Positions 1 through 10,540 of a stretch of DNA of 64,000 bases are shown piece by piece. The DNA lies in contig NZ_JAMQGP010000001.1 of assembly GCF_023703465.1 (NCBI RefSeq), forward strand, positions 682,001 to 746,000, in the 5' to 3' direction. The stretch's first letter is position 1. Each line of letters begins with the position of its first letter. The stretch is from Echinimonas agarilytica. Its GTDB lineage: Bacteria > Pseudomonadota > Gammaproteobacteria > Enterobacterales > Neiellaceae. Both the position numbers and the translations under genes were made by a program. Below the pieces are notes generated by a model. That model ran no database searches. It was not told the origin of the DNA and saw nothing but the letters and a program-made list of their open reading frames with translations.

Positions 1-1355
1 GAGAGTAGCTCAGCCATTTTACTATCGCTTAATGGCTTTGCCGGGTTTTCTGCTGCGACCAGCTTTTTAATCAATGCGCGAATAGCAGTGGACGAGCATT
101 CGCCACCACTTTCAGTGCTCACATGGCTGGAGAAGAAGTATTTGAGTTCAAATATACCGCGTGGCGTGTGCATATACTTCTGCGTGGTCACGCGCGAAAT
201 AGTAGATTCATGCATGCCAACTTCTTCGGCCACATCATTGAGAACCATGGGTTTCATGGCTTCATCGCCGTACTCAAAAAAGTCGTATTGGCGTTTCAGA
301 ATGCAGTTTGAAACTTTCATAAGTGTTTCGTTACGGCTTTCTAAGCTTTTAATGAACCACTTGGCTTCTTGCATGTGTGAACGGATAAATTGTCCGTCAG
401 AGGTGTTTCGAGCACCACGAGACATAGCTGCGTACTGCTCATTGACTCGAATTTTTGGCACTGCATCTGGATTCAATTCGACTTGCCAGACGCCGTTGCG
501 CTTCATCACTGAAACGTCTGGAATGACGTATTGGCTATCTTCGACCACAATGGCACTGCCCGGACGCGGATTGAGGCTTTGGATCAAGCGCATCACTTCG
601 CGAAGCTGGTCTTCTTTGAGTCGCGCTCGGCGCATCAATGTGCGGTAATCGCGACTTGCAAGTAAGTCCATGTGGTTGTTGATCACTAGCATGGCTTCTT
701 TTAACCAAGGCGTGTCGGTGCCAAATTGACGCAATTGAATGAGTAAACATTCTTTGATGGAGCGAGAGCCCGAACCAATTGGGTCAAATAGCTGAATGCG
801 TTTTAAAACGGCTTCAATTTCATCCAATTCAACTTCTGCATTACCTTGGCTTTCTAGAATATCTTCTGTTGTGACAGTGAGATAACCTGCATCATCAATG
901 CCATCAAGAATAGTTCTGGCAATGGCACGATCTGTGTCTGTCATGGGAGTTAATTCAAGCTGCCATTCGAGGTGAGCATGCAATGAATCGGTGGTTTCAC
1001 CTTGAAAGCTTTCATCATCCTCACGCATTGGGGCGGCTGAGGCCACAGGGGCTGCTGACACAACTTCATCCCAAGTTGTATCCATAGGCATTTCTTCCGA
1101 AATGGAATCTTGTTGCAGTGCTTCTGCAGTATCAACTGTACTACTATCTGCTTCAATACTGTCCAAGCTGACATCTGAATCTGCTGAAGATGAATTTTCT
1201 TCTTCGGATTGTTCAAGGAGTGGATTGCTATCCAAAGCTTCTTGAATTTCCTGTTGCAGATCTAAAGTCGACAATTGCAAAAGCCTAATGGCTTGCTGCA
1301 ATTGCGGCGTCATAGTCAGCTGTTGGCCAAATTTAAGCTGGAGCGATGGTTTCAT
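1..1355 (-). CDS. rpoN: RNA polymerase sigma-54 factor RpoN (3' end outside window)
   Basis: Sigma-54 directs RNA polymerase to -24/-12 promoters and needs an AAA+ activator. The first 451 codons are visible. The N-terminus [20 protein letters not shown] followed by a Gln/Leu-rich stretch is the activator-contacting region I. An acidic Glu/Asp/Ser-rich region II follows (about residues 50-120), then the core-binding region with [13 protein letters not shown]. The last visible residues, [15 protein letters not shown], belong to the C-terminal DNA-binding domain, so the RpoN box (usually ARRTVAKYR) and about 25-30 residues lie beyond base 1. It is the last visible gene of the yrbG-kdsDC-lptCAB-rpoN row, 69 bp after lptB, as in E. 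coli. The start is the only Met that fits region I. Confidence 0.95.
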   Translation of the reverse strand, partial: MKPSLQLKFGQQLTMTPQLQQAIRLLQLSTLDLQQEIQEALDSNPLLEQSEEENSSSADSDVSLDSIEADSSTVDTAEALQQDSISEEMPMDTTWDEVVSAAPVASAAPMREDDESFQGETTDSLHAHLEWQLELTPMTDTDRAIARTILDGIDDAGYLTVTTEDILESQGNAEVELDEIEAVLKRIQLFDPIGSGSRSIKECLLIQLRQFGTDTPWLKEAMLVINNHMDLLASRDYRTLMRRARLKEDQLREVMRLIQSLNPRPGSAIVVEDSQYVIPDVSVMKRNGVWQVELNPDAVPKIRVNEQYAAMSRGARNTSDGQFIRSHMQEAKWFIKSLESRNETLMKVSNCILKRQYDFFEYGDEAMKPMVLNDVAEEVGMHESTISRVTTQKYMHTPRGIFELKYFFSSHVSTESGGECSSTAIRALIKKLVAAENPAKPLSDSKMAELL

Positions 1356-1424
1356 CTAGTCTCCGACTCTTCCTGTGTAACGGTGGCTGCAAAATGAGCA
1401 GTATCCGTGGGTTACGTTAAGCTA

Positions 1425-2150
1425 CTATAGCTGGAATTGCTCACCTAAGTACACATCTCGAACGTGTTGATTTGCTAAAACTTGTTCCGGAGAACCTGTC
1501 GCAATCAATTCGCCATGTGACACGATGTAAGCGTACTCACAAACGGATAGTGTTTCACGAACGTTATGATCCGTAATTAATATCCCTAAACCTCGAGTTT
1601 TGAGGTGTTCAATGATCTTTTTAATATCCGATACTGAAATAGGGTCGACACCGGCAAAAGGCTCATCGAGTAAGATAAAACTGGGTTCAGCGGCAAGCGC
1701 TCGTGCAATTTCAACTCTGCGTCGTTCCCCCCCAGAAAGGCTCATGCCTTTGCTTTGGGCAATATGGCCAATATTAAATTCTTCCAGCAAAGAGTCGAGA
1801 GCTTCCTCTCGTTGCTCGGTAGAGAGGTCTTTGCGCGTCTCTAAAATAGCCATAATGTTGTCGCGTACACTGAGCTTGCGAAAAATGGACGACTCTTGGG
1901 GCAAATAGCCGATGCCTTTTCGGGCACGCTCATGCATGGGCGCCAAGGAAATATCTTCACCGTTGAGCTCAATAATGCCTTTTTCGGCTTGAACAAGCCC
2001 CACCACCATATAAAAGGTGGTGGTTTTACCTGCGCCATTAGGCCCCAGAAGACCCACAATTTGCCCTGGTTCAACTTTCAACGAAACATCTTTAACCACT
2101 TGACGGCGCTTGTAAGACTTTGCGAGATTTTTTGCTTCTAATAATGCCAT
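1425..2150 (-). CDS. lptB: LPS export ABC transporter ATPase LptB
   Basis: LptB is the cytoplasmic ATPase that powers LptFG to extract lipopolysaccharide from the inner membrane and push it along the LptC-LptA bridge. The 241 residues match the usual length. Walker A GPNGAGKT is at residues 36-43, the signature LSGGERRR near 140, Walker B with [13 protein letters not shown] just after, and the H-loop in [10 protein letters not shown]. It sits 5 bp downstream of lptA and upstream of rpoN, the conserved order in gammaproteobacteria, and is probably cotranscribed with lptA. LptF and LptG are not in the window. Confidence 0.97.
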   Translation of the reverse strand: MALLEAKNLAKSYKRRQVVKDVSLKVEPGQIVGLLGPNGAGKTTTFYMVVGLVQAEKGIIELNGEDISLAPMHERARKGIGYLPQESSIFRKLSVRDNIMAILETRKDLSTEQREEALDSLLEEFNIGHIAQSKGMSLSGGERRRVEIARALAAEPSFILLDEPFAGVDPISVSDIKKIIEHLKTRGLGILITDHNVRETLSVCEYAYIVSHGELIATGSPEQVLANQHVRDVYLGEQFQL

Positions 2151-2155
2151 GCAGA

Positions 2156-2677
2156 CTATTTCTTTTGGTCGTCGAGTTGTTCTTGGACTTGATCTGGAAT
2201 GAAGATCGTTGTCACGCGAGCAGAGCCATCGTCTTTGCTATCTGCTTCGAGTAATTGCTGTTCAAGGTTGTAGAGAATCTTGTCACCCTTTACCAAGCTA
2301 TCTTCTTGAGTTAGTTGAGCTTCACCGGTGAGCAACAAAATACGTTCTCCAAGCTCATATCGAACTCGCAACGCTTGAGCATCCATTGCTTTGCCATTAT
2401 CAAGGATTTGGCTGTAATTTGCAGGCTTTCCGTTCGCGACCAAGACTTGTTGGCCTTCTTCGGTTGCGTTCAAGATAGTCAGTGTATCTGCAAATATCTG
2501 CAATGTTCCTTGAGTCACTTTGACATCACCAATATACGTCACAACATTTGACTTCATATCAATGGTTTGCCGCTCTGATTCAATCACAACTCGTTCAGAG
2601 AAGTCGCTCTTTACGGCATAAGAAAAAGGACATATGGCTATTAATGCTGCGGCACTAATTCGCTGGAGTTTGTTCAT
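2156..2677 (-). CDS. lptA: Periplasmic LPS-bridge protein LptA
   Basis: LptA polymerises into the periplasmic bridge that carries LPS from LptC to LptD. I chose the Met of [21 protein letters not shown] because it begins a normal Sec signal peptide; an in-frame Met five codons earlier (2692) would add a non-signal extension. The mature part (roughly residues 24-173) is an OstA/LptA beta-jellyroll domain with repeated short strands, for example [22 protein letters not shown]. The start overlaps the lptC 3' end by 23 bases, and lptB follows after 5 bp, which indicates coupled translation within the Lpt operon. Confidence 0.94.
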   Translation of the reverse strand: MNKLQRISAAALIAICPFSYAVKSDFSERVVIESERQTIDMKSNVVTYIGDVKVTQGTLQIFADTLTILNATEEGQQVLVANGKPANYSQILDNGKAMDAQALRVRYELGERILLLTGEAQLTQEDSLVKGDKILYNLEQQLLEADSKDDGSARVTTIFIPDQVQEQLDDQKK

Positions 2678-3230
2678 AAAATGCTTCCACATCTTGCAGA
2701 ATTTCTATGTCCTGCTTATTTAAATCTGCTTGAAGACCAACACCTTGCATCTCAATGTGTGGGCCAAGGGCGATGACTTTCTCATCAGTATGCATCTGAT
2801 TGGAGTCAATTTCGAGCACCAGATAAGGTGTTGTAATTGTTTGAACTTGGCTTAAAGGATCGGTTGCTTTAATTGTAACAGAACCTTTGAGCTGCAATTG
2901 ATCGAGCGCTTGATACAAGCTGCCTTCGCTGGCTGTGACTTTCCAAGCGGGGTCATCGCCAGACTCTTCGTTAAATACTGTGACTTCTGGGTTAGTAAAT
3001 ATGGTCATGTCGAGTGCTGAATAGGATTCCATTCGCTCGCCAAACACCGTACTGGTTAATTTGCCAGTTTTATCAAAATTACGATTAAATAGGTTTTCCG
3101 CGATGTAATCGGGTTCATAGGTATCCCATTGTAGAGCCTTCTTTGGATCGCTTTCCTCAGTATCTAATAAAGCATAGATCACCAGTGAGGTGATGAAAAA
3201 CAAACCTGATACCCAGGTCAGTCTATTCAT
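2655..3230 (-). CDS. lptC: LPS export protein LptC
   Basis: LptC is a bitopic inner-membrane protein whose periplasmic jellyroll receives LPS from LptB2FG and passes it to LptA. The 191 residues begin with a membrane anchor (about residues 4-22, WVSGLFFITSLVIYALL), followed by an LptC-type periplasmic domain. The gene overlaps kdsC by 4 bases (ATGA type) and lptA by 23 bases, so it is embedded in the operon. Sequence conservation in this family is weak; the call rests on the anchor-plus-jellyroll layout, the length and the kdsC-lptC-lptA-lptB order. Confidence 0.93.
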   Translation of the reverse strand: MNRLTWVSGLFFITSLVIYALLDTEESDPKKALQWDTYEPDYIAENLFNRNFDKTGKLTSTVFGERMESYSALDMTIFTNPEVTVFNEESGDDPAWKVTASEGSLYQALDQLQLKGSVTIKATDPLSQVQTITTPYLVLEIDSNQMHTDEKVIALGPHIEMQGVGLQADLNKQDIEILQDVEAFYEQTPAN

Positions 3231-3781
3231 ATGCTACGTCCCATTGTCGTGTTGAAAGTGCCTTGTGCTTGCATGATGGTATCACAAACTTCGCGCACGG
3301 CTCCGAACCCTCCAGCGGTTTGTGTGGTCCACTTTGCCCGTTGGCGCAACCAAGGGTGGCCGTCCGCCACGCAAATCGACATACCACATTCGGCCATGAC
3401 GGGCCAGTCAATGAGGTCGTCTCCAATGTATGCACACTCATGAGCATCGAGTTTGGTGTTGGTTAGGATCTGATGAAATGCTTCAAGTTTATTATCACAG
3501 CCTTGATAGAGATGCTCGACTCCTAACGATGACATACGCGCGGAGACGATGTTCGAAGAGCGGCCGGTGATCACAGCGACATCTACACCTGTGCCTTGAA
3601 GCGCTTTGACACCGTAACCGTCTCGGGTATGAAATGTTTTGAGTTCTTCTCCATCATTACCCATATAGATGCGGCCGTCTGAAAAAACGCCGTCAACATC
3701 GCAAATTAAAAGTTTGATGGGTATGAGTTGTGCTTCAATTGCGCCATCTAAAGAACCGTAAAGGGTGTGAAAAATGCCCAT
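3227..3781 (-). CDS. kdsC: 3-deoxy-D-manno-octulosonate 8-phosphate phosphatase KdsC
   Basis: KdsC dephosphorylates Kdo-8-phosphate to Kdo, the inner-core sugar of LPS. The protein is a C0-type HAD phosphatase of 184 residues (the family forms tetramers without a cap). Motif I is DVDGVFSDG (nucleophile and acid/base Asp) near residues 28-36, motif II is the VITGRSS segment, and motif IV is YIGDDLIDWP. It shares one base with the kdsD stop (TAATG) and overlaps lptC by four bases, so translation is coupled along the row. Confidence 0.95.
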   Translation of the reverse strand: MGIFHTLYGSLDGAIEAQLIPIKLLICDVDGVFSDGRIYMGNDGEELKTFHTRDGYGVKALQGTGVDVAVITGRSSNIVSARMSSLGVEHLYQGCDNKLEAFHQILTNTKLDAHECAYIGDDLIDWPVMAECGMSICVADGHPWLRQRAKWTTQTAGGFGAVREVCDTIMQAQGTFNTTMGRSI

Positions 3782-4749
3782 TACAGCACTCCTGAACGCA
3801 GTAAATCTTGCATATTAAGTGCGCCAACAGGTCGACCGTCAGAGTCGACCACAAAAAGGCCATTAATTCGTTTGTCTTCCATCAATTTGAGGGCTTCTGC
3901 GGCTAACATTTCTGCTTGGGCTGTGACGCCATTTTTTGTCATCACTTCATCAATGGCAGATTCAATGTCGACGTTACCTTTATTCAATACACGTCGTAAA
4001 TCGCCGTCTGTAAACAGGCCGATCATCTTCCCGTCAGCGTCAACAATGGCAGTCATTCCAAGCTGTTTACGAGACATCTCTTTGAGCGCATAGTTGAGCG
4101 TTTCGCCCGATTGAATCACAGGAAGTGAATCGCCTCCGTGCATGAGCTCTTTGAGTGTGAGCAACAGGCGACGGCCCAGACTTCCGCCTGGATGAGATAA
4201 TGCAAAATCTTCAGCGCTAAAACCACGGGCATGCAAAAGAGCAATGGCCAGTGCGTCACCTAGCACTAATGTGGCCGTTGTGCTTGTGGTGGGAGCCAAG
4301 TTGAGCGGGCAGGCTTCGCGCTCGACCTTCACTTGCAAGTGACAATCTGAGTATTGCCCCAAGGACGATGTTTTGGAACGTGAGATTCCAATCAGTTGTG
4401 TGCCAATACGTTTGATCACGGGCAGCAACTTGGTTAACTCATCGGTTTCTCCTGAATAGGAAATCGCAATGACAACATCTTGAGCGGTGATCATGCCTAA
4501 ATCACCATGACTGGCTTCACCAGGGTGTACGAAAAAAGCGGGCGTGCCTGTACTCGCAAGCGTTGCCGCAATTTTGTTACCAATGTGTCCTGATTTTCCC
4601 ATGCCCGTAACCACGACTCGCCCTTTACAGGCGAGCAGTAATTTACAGGCTTCAACAAACTCAGTGTCTAATGAATGTTCCAGCGCGCTGACAGCTTCAG
4701 CTTCGGTTTGAATGACTTCTTTGGCCCACGCGATGTAATCGTTATTCAT
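3781..4749 (-). CDS. kdsD: Arabinose-5-phosphate isomerase KdsD
   Basis: KdsD interconverts ribulose-5-phosphate and arabinose-5-phosphate, the first step to Kdo. The 322 residues comprise an N-terminal SIS sugar-isomerase domain (about 35-175, with TGMGKSGHIGNK and the HPGEASHGD segment) and two CBS domains (about 205-320). A ribosome-binding AGGA lies 8 bases before the ATG. It is followed directly by kdsC, the enzyme two steps further in the same pathway, and preceded by the yrbG-type exchanger as in E. coli. Confidence 0.95.
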   Translation of the reverse strand: MNNDYIAWAKEVIQTEAEAVSALEHSLDTEFVEACKLLLACKGRVVVTGMGKSGHIGNKIAATLASTGTPAFFVHPGEASHGDLGMITAQDVVIAISYSGETDELTKLLPVIKRIGTQLIGISRSKTSSLGQYSDCHLQVKVEREACPLNLAPTTSTTATLVLGDALAIALLHARGFSAEDFALSHPGGSLGRRLLLTLKELMHGGDSLPVIQSGETLNYALKEMSRKQLGMTAIVDADGKMIGLFTDGDLRRVLNKGNVDIESAIDEVMTKNGVTAQAEMLAAEALKLMEDKRINGLFVVDSDGRPVGALNMQDLLRSGVL

Positions 4750-4758
4750 ATAAATATC

Positions 4759-5730
4759 CTAGACATTAACTTCGGATGTATAGAGCAAAATCTCATACGC
4801 AATGAATGCGGCAAGTAATATAAAACCGAACCAGCGTCCGAGTACTTTAGCTTTTGCGGCTGCGTAACTTACCACCACTAATAACCCGGTAATACCCAAC
4901 ATTGAATATAAATCGCGTCCAGACGCAGCTGGATCAAGTTCTGCTGGGGCAATGGTGCCGGCAATACCTAAAACCGCTAAAATATTGAATAAGTTCGATC
5001 CAACAATGTTACCGATGACCATATCATCTTCACCTTTGCGGACCGCTGCAATACTGGCTGCTAGCTCGGGAAGGCTGGTACCAATGGCTAGAATTGTAAG
5101 GCCAATGACTAAATCTGACATACCCAAAGCTCTTGCAACCTCAGTTGAGCCGGTGACTAAAATATGGGCACTGATAGGCAACACAATTAAGCCGACAATG
5201 GTCCAAAGTATAGCTTTTCCTGTGGGGACGTCGTCGGGCACTTCCGATGCTTGTTCTTGCACTAATGGGTCATCGCCTCGGCTGGTCATGCCCAGTCGAA
5301 GTAAAGCGCCGAGTAACCCGATGAAACCAAGCAGCAAAATGATACCTTCAACAAACGAAAGGTAAGCATCGTGCAAGATCCAACCCGAAAGGCCGGTCAC
5401 TATAATTAGAAGCGGAATTTCTCTGCGTAAAATGGTTGAGGATATGGAGAGTGACTTGAATAGCAGGGTCACACCTAATACGAGCGCAATATTCGTGATA
5501 TTTGAACCAAGCACGTTGCCAACGGCAGTGTCTGGGCGTCCCATAAAGGAAGCTGTTGCAGAGACCATCATTTCAGGCGCAGAAGAACCCATAGCAATGA
5601 TGGTCATGCCGATAATTAAGGGTGAAATCCCAAAATTACGCGCAATTGAAGCAGAGCCGTAAACCAAGCGATCAGCAGACCACCCCAGAAGAATGAGGCC
5701 GATAATGATCATTGCAGTAGCGAGCAACAT
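4759..5730 (-). CDS. yrbG: YrbG/CaxA-type calcium/sodium antiporter
   Basis: This is an inner-membrane cation exchanger of the CaCA superfamily. Two inverted alpha-repeats carry the ion-binding motifs: GMTIIAMGSSAPE in the first half and GLTILAIGTSLPE in the second, each with the conserved Glu. About ten membrane segments fit 323 residues. I chose the Met of MLLATAMIIIGL (5730) because E. coli YrbG starts the same way; an upstream in-frame Met at 5832 would add 34 hydrophilic residues unlike the family. It is the first gene of the row leading to kdsD. The ion is inferred from the family. Confidence 0.92.
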   Translation of the reverse strand: MLLATAMIIIGLILLGWSADRLVYGSASIARNFGISPLIIGMTIIAMGSSAPEMMVSATASFMGRPDTAVGNVLGSNITNIALVLGVTLLFKSLSISSTILRREIPLLIIVTGLSGWILHDAYLSFVEGIILLLGFIGLLGALLRLGMTSRGDDPLVQEQASEVPDDVPTGKAILWTIVGLIVLPISAHILVTGSTEVARALGMSDLVIGLTILAIGTSLPELAASIAAVRKGEDDMVIGNIVGSNLFNILAVLGIAGTIAPAELDPAASGRDLYSMLGITGLLVVVSYAAAKAKVLGRWFGFILLAAFIAYEILLYTSEVNV

Positions 5731-5854
5731 TTTTTTATTTATATCCCAATATAATTTAGAGGCGTAAATTCTGCGCGATCTTATATCGAATTGAAAGCAG
5801 TAAAAAACATCACCATATTCGATAACAATCATCGAAATTTTGATTTCATTACCT

Positions 5855-5883
5855 GTGAGCTATGGCTGCAATTCTGCTATAGT
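5855..5883 (+). promoter_or_regulatory. Candidate promoter of the mla operon
   Basis: An extended -10 element, TGCTATAGT (TATAGT at 5878-5883), lies 38 bases before the mlaF start in the divergent yrbG/mlaF gap. The -35 position (around 5855-5860) is a poor match, which extended -10 promoters tolerate. Confidence 0.45.
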
Positions 5884-5920
5884 TCGCCCTTCTTCAACAC
5901 CGAGGCATTTGAGAGCGCCA

Positions 5921-6733
5921 ATGATCGACACGGACATCGAACATTTAGTCCATATTGAGAACCTGAATTTCAGCCATGGTGAACGCCTGATCTATGACAA
6001 TATTAGTCTGACTATCCCAAAGGGTAAAATCACCGCGGTGCTCGGCCCAAGTGGCATTGGTAAGACAACTCTGTTGCGTTTGATTGGCGGACAGCTCGAG
6101 CCTGATAGCGGTCATATATGGTTTGATGGTGTTGATATTCCAGCACTCAAGCGCAAAGAATTGTATGCGCTGCGGACTCGCATGAGCATGTTGTTTCAAA
6201 GCGGTGCCTTGTTCACTGAGCTTGATGTGTTCGATAATGTTGCATTTCCTGTGCGAGAACACACTGAACTGCCCGAAGAAGTGATTCATACCTTAGTGAT
6301 GATGAAGTTGGAACAAGTGGGGCTGCGTGGAGCCTCTCATTTAATGCCAAACGAATTATCCGGCGGTATGGCGCGTCGTGTCGCTTTAGCGCGCGCAACA
6401 GTGATGGATCCTGACTTGATCATGTATGACGAGCCGTTTACCGGCCAAGACCCGATTTCCATGGGGGTGTTAGTAAGCTTGATTGAATCCACCAACAAAG
6501 CATTGGGAACCACATCGATTGTGGTCACTCATGATGTGCATGAAGTGCTTTCAATTGCAGATTACGTCTACATCATGGCCGACAAGCAGGTCATAGGTCA
6601 GGGAACGCCAGAGCAATTGCAAGCCGATACATCAGAGCAAATTCAACAATTTTTGAAAGGCAATCCAGACGGGCCTGTTCCATTTCACTATCCGGCAGGT
6701 TCTCTCGAACACCAACTCAAGGAGTATGGTTAG
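5921..6733 (+). CDS. mlaF: Phospholipid transport ABC ATPase MlaF
   Basis: MlaF is the ATPase of the MlaFEDB inner-membrane complex, which keeps the outer membrane asymmetric by moving phospholipids between the membranes. The 270 residues have Walker A GPSGIGKT at 42-49, the signature LSGGMARR and Walker [15 protein letters not shown] chose ATG 5921, preceded by GAGAG at a normal distance; an upstream in-frame ATG at 5840 would add 27 residues and leave no room for the promoter. mlaE starts two bases after the stop. Confidence 0.95.
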   Translation: MIDTDIEHLVHIENLNFSHGERLIYDNISLTIPKGKITAVLGPSGIGKTTLLRLIGGQLEPDSGHIWFDGVDIPALKRKELYALRTRMSMLFQSGALFTELDVFDNVAFPVREHTELPEEVIHTLVMMKLEQVGLRGASHLMPNELSGGMARRVALARATVMDPDLIMYDEPFTGQDPISMGVLVSLIESTNKALGTTSIVVTHDVHEVLSIADYVYIMADKQVIGQGTPEQLQADTSEQIQQFLKGNPDGPVPFHYPAGSLEHQLKEYG

Positions 6734-6735
6734 TA

Positions 6736-7515
6736 ATGCTATTTGATTGGTTGCAAGCCATAGGAGCACGGACGCTTTGTATGTTGTCCACGATTGGAAA
6801 GGCCACATTAACCTTTTTGAAAGTGTGCTTCGGCATTTCCAAGTTGAGCGTATTTGTGCCCAACTTAATCCGCCAAATGTATGTGGTGGGCGTGCAATCC
6901 TTGCTTATTATTCTGGTGTCGGGTTTGTTCATTGGTATGGTCATCGCGTTGCAAGGCTACCAAGTACTGGTGGACTATGGTGCAGAGGGAAGCCTTGGGC
7001 CTATGGTCGCTCTGAGTTTGTTGCGTGAACTTGGCCCTGTTGTAACGGCGCTACTGTTTGCGGGCCGAGCGGGCTCTGCACTTACAGCCGAAATAGGCTT
7101 GATGAAAGCGACCGAGCAATTGTCCAGCCTAGAAATGATGGCCATCGACCCATTAAAAAGAATCATTGCTCCGCGCTTTTGGGCGGGGGTTATTTGCATG
7201 CCAATGCTGGCCATCACGTTTACTTTGGTTGGCATTTGGGGCGGAAAATTGGTTGGAGTCGACTGGCTCGGATTGGATATAGGAAGCTACTGGTCTTTGA
7301 TGCAAGCTGCCGTTGAATGGAAGCAAGACATTGGTAGCATGCTAATAAAAAGCGTGGTGTTTGCGGTCGTGGTGACGTGGATAGCCGTCTTTAGAGGCTA
7401 TAATTCAATACCAACTTCGGCTGGTATTAGTAAAGCGACCACAGAAACAGTGGTACAGGCTTCGTTAACAGTGCTCGGACTTGATTTTATTCTTACAGCA
7501 CTCATGTTTGGTTAA
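6736..7515 (+). CDS. mlaE: Phospholipid transport permease MlaE
   Basis: MlaE is the integral membrane subunit (permease, formerly DUF140) of the Mla transporter. The 259 residues contain five to six hydrophobic helices and the conserved core with [19 protein letters not shown] and [18 protein letters not shown]. It lies two bases after mlaF and is followed by mlaD, the standard order. Confidence 0.95.
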   Translation: MLFDWLQAIGARTLCMLSTIGKATLTFLKVCFGISKLSVFVPNLIRQMYVVGVQSLLIILVSGLFIGMVIALQGYQVLVDYGAEGSLGPMVALSLLRELGPVVTALLFAGRAGSALTAEIGLMKATEQLSSLEMMAIDPLKRIIAPRFWAGVICMPMLAITFTLVGIWGGKLVGVDWLGLDIGSYWSLMQAAVEWKQDIGSMLIKSVVFAVVVTWIAVFRGYNSIPTSAGISKATTETVVQASLTVLGLDFILTALMFG

Positions 7516-7540
7516 TGCCGCGAATCTGGATATTTAAGTA

Positions 7541-8026
7541 ATGGATAGAAATAAACAATTACAGCAACGTAAACTCGAAATAGCGGTTGGACTATTCGTG
7601 GTGTTGGCAATCTCTGCTTTGGCCGTTTTATCCTACAAGGTTGCAACTTGGGGAGTCTCTGGGGGGCAAAGCACTTATAGCGTATTTGCGCGCTTTGATA
7701 ACATTGGCGGTTTGAAAGATCGAGCTCCAGTAAAAATTGGCGGTGTTGTCATTGGTCGTGTAGCAAGTATTCGCCTTGAAACAGAATATTACACTCCTGT
7801 TGTGGAGTTACGGATTAACTCTAGCTACGATCAGCTTGCTGAAACTTCATCGGCATCAATCCTCACATCGGGATTGTTAGGCGAGCAGTACATTGGCATA
7901 TCGCCGGGCTTTGTGATGGATGACATTGCTATGTTAAAGGAAGGCGATTATATCGACGACACAAAACCTGCAATGGTACTTGAAGATATGATTGGTCAAT
8001 TTTTATACAATCAGGGTGATGATTAA
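7541..8026 (+). CDS. mlaD: MCE-domain phospholipid-binding protein MlaD
   Basis: MlaD forms a hexameric periplasmic ring on MlaFE and hands phospholipid to or from MlaC. One transmembrane helix (about residues 12-33) is followed by a single MCE domain (about 40-118), starting at YSVFARFDNIGGLKDRAPVK and including SGLLGEQYIGISPG. At 161 residues it is slightly shorter than E. coli MlaD (183). The stop directly abuts the mlaC start. Confidence 0.94.
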   Translation: MDRNKQLQQRKLEIAVGLFVVLAISALAVLSYKVATWGVSGGQSTYSVFARFDNIGGLKDRAPVKIGGVVIGRVASIRLETEYYTPVVELRINSSYDQLAETSSASILTSGLLGEQYIGISPGFVMDDIAMLKEGDYIDDTKPAMVLEDMIGQFLYNQGDD

Positions 8027-8668
8027 ATGCATTTAGTTCGTCTGTTATCTGTTGTTATTTTAAGTATTTTAAGTGTGTTTGCTGTGGCCGAAGTGAACAC
8101 CAAAGATCCGTCCGCAATGTTGCAGCAAGTCGCAACAGAGACGCTCGACAAAATTTCAAAAATGGAAGGCTCTCCTGCCGATAACCCTGATGCACTCAAA
8201 ACCATCGTCGTGAATGATCTTTTACCACATGTGGATTACGTCTGGGCTTCGTACAAAGTGATTGGTCCAGCGATTCGAGAAACGTCAAAAGAGCAGCGTG
8301 CAGCGTTTGCCGATGCCTTTAAAAACTACATGGTAGGCACGTTTACACTTCTTTTTAAGCAGTACGATCCGGCACGTCATGTTATTCAGTTCGATCAAGT
8401 TCGAATTCCGGGCCAAATTCCTGCGCGTTTCGTTGAAGCAGGAAAACCCGATATTACGCTCATTTTTTATGTCCGTGAGAATAAGAAAACAGGTGATTGG
8501 AAAGTCTGGGATCTAGCCGCTCAAGGGATCAGCCAAGTTGAAACCAAACACAAAGAATTCAAACCACTTATTCGTCAACATGGTTTGGACTACGTGACAA
8601 CAGAGCTGAATGCAAAAGTGAACAAGGGCCTTGCAGAAGAAGAACTCTCTGGCTTTCAGAATGACTAA
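8027..8668 (+). CDS. mlaC: Periplasmic phospholipid shuttle MlaC
   Basis: MlaC is the soluble periplasmic carrier of phospholipid between the OmpC-MlaA complex and MlaFEDB. The 213 residues begin with a Sec signal peptide (LVRLLSVVILSILSVFAVA), cut near residue 22. The mature part shows MlaC-family (Ttg2D) features such as DVVWASYKVIG-like and WKVWDLAAQGISQVET segments. The start is immediately after the mlaD stop and the end overlaps the mlaB start. Confidence 0.93.
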   Translation: MHLVRLLSVVILSILSVFAVAEVNTKDPSAMLQQVATETLDKISKMEGSPADNPDALKTIVVNDLLPHVDYVWASYKVIGPAIRETSKEQRAAFADAFKNYMVGTFTLLFKQYDPARHVIQFDQVRIPGQIPARFVEAGKPDITLIFYVRENKKTGDWKVWDLAAQGISQVETKHKEFKPLIRQHGLDYVTTELNAKVNKGLAEEELSGFQND

Positions 8669-8948
8669 TTTATCCAAACATTCAGAGCAAGCTTGGACAC
8701 TCATTGGCAATATTGACCGCCACACCCTGCCTAAAATATGGGCCGACCTGAACAAGCTTCCTAACAACGATTTGGTGGTTGACTTGTCGCAAGTAGATCG
8801 CGTTGATGGAGCAGGGTTAGCGGGGCTTGTTCGCCTTAAAATGAACGCAGAACTGCAAAACATTCAACTGTCGTTCACTCATGCCCCAATACAATTACTG
8901 CACCTTGCAGAATTATCCAATGTAGATACCATGTTGTCGCCAGCCTAG
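8661..8948 (+). CDS. mlaB: STAS-domain protein MlaB
   Basis: MlaB is the small cytoplasmic STAS subunit that binds MlaF and is needed for transporter assembly and activity. The 95 residues form one STAS fold, with VVDLSQVDRVDGAGLAGLV in the centre. I chose ATG 8661, which overlaps the mlaC stop, over an upstream in-frame Met at 8631 lying inside mlaC. In E. coli MlaB the equivalent loop has a Thr (VDTGGL, reported important); here it is Gly (VDGAGL). ibaG follows after 40 bases. Confidence 0.85.
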   Translation: MTNLSKHSEQAWTLIGNIDRHTLPKIWADLNKLPNNDLVVDLSQVDRVDGAGLAGLVRLKMNAELQNIQLSFTHAPIQLLHLAELSNVDTMLSPA

Positions 8949-8988
8949 GCGGCAATATCAATTTCTGATTTAAAAGCGAGATGATCAA

Positions 8989-9243
8989 ATGGAACCCGCA
9001 GAAATAAAAGCACTGCTTGAGCAGTCGCTAGACTTAACTGATTGTCACGTTGAAAGTGACGGAAGCCATTATAAAGTGATTGCAGTGGGCGAAATGTTCG
9101 ACGGCTTGTCGCGAGTTAAAGCACAACAAGCCATTTATCAACCGTTGCAAGCACAAATTGCAGACGGTTCATTACATGCGCTTACCATCAAAACATATAC
9201 ACCTACTCAATGGCAGCGCGAGCGCAAGCTCATGATGCTTTAA
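8989..9243 (+). CDS. ibaG: BolA-family protein IbaG
   Basis: IbaG (YrbA) is a BolA-family protein that in other bacteria pairs with a monothiol glutaredoxin and iron-sulfur clusters. The 84 residues carry the BolA helix-turn-helix-like region (GLSRVKAQQAIYQPLQ) and the conserved C-terminal LHALTIKTYTP with the ligand His. Its place between mlaB and murA is that of ibaG rather than bolA. The gap to murA is 20 bases, so cotranscription is likely. Confidence 0.92.
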   Translation: MEPAEIKALLEQSLDLTDCHVESDGSHYKVIAVGEMFDGLSRVKAQQAIYQPLQAQIADGSLHALTIKTYTPTQWQRERKLMML

Positions 9244-9251
9244 TCGAGTGA

Positions 9252-10523
<1,272 letters not shown>

Positions 10524-10540
10524 GGCGGGTTAGTTTCGCT

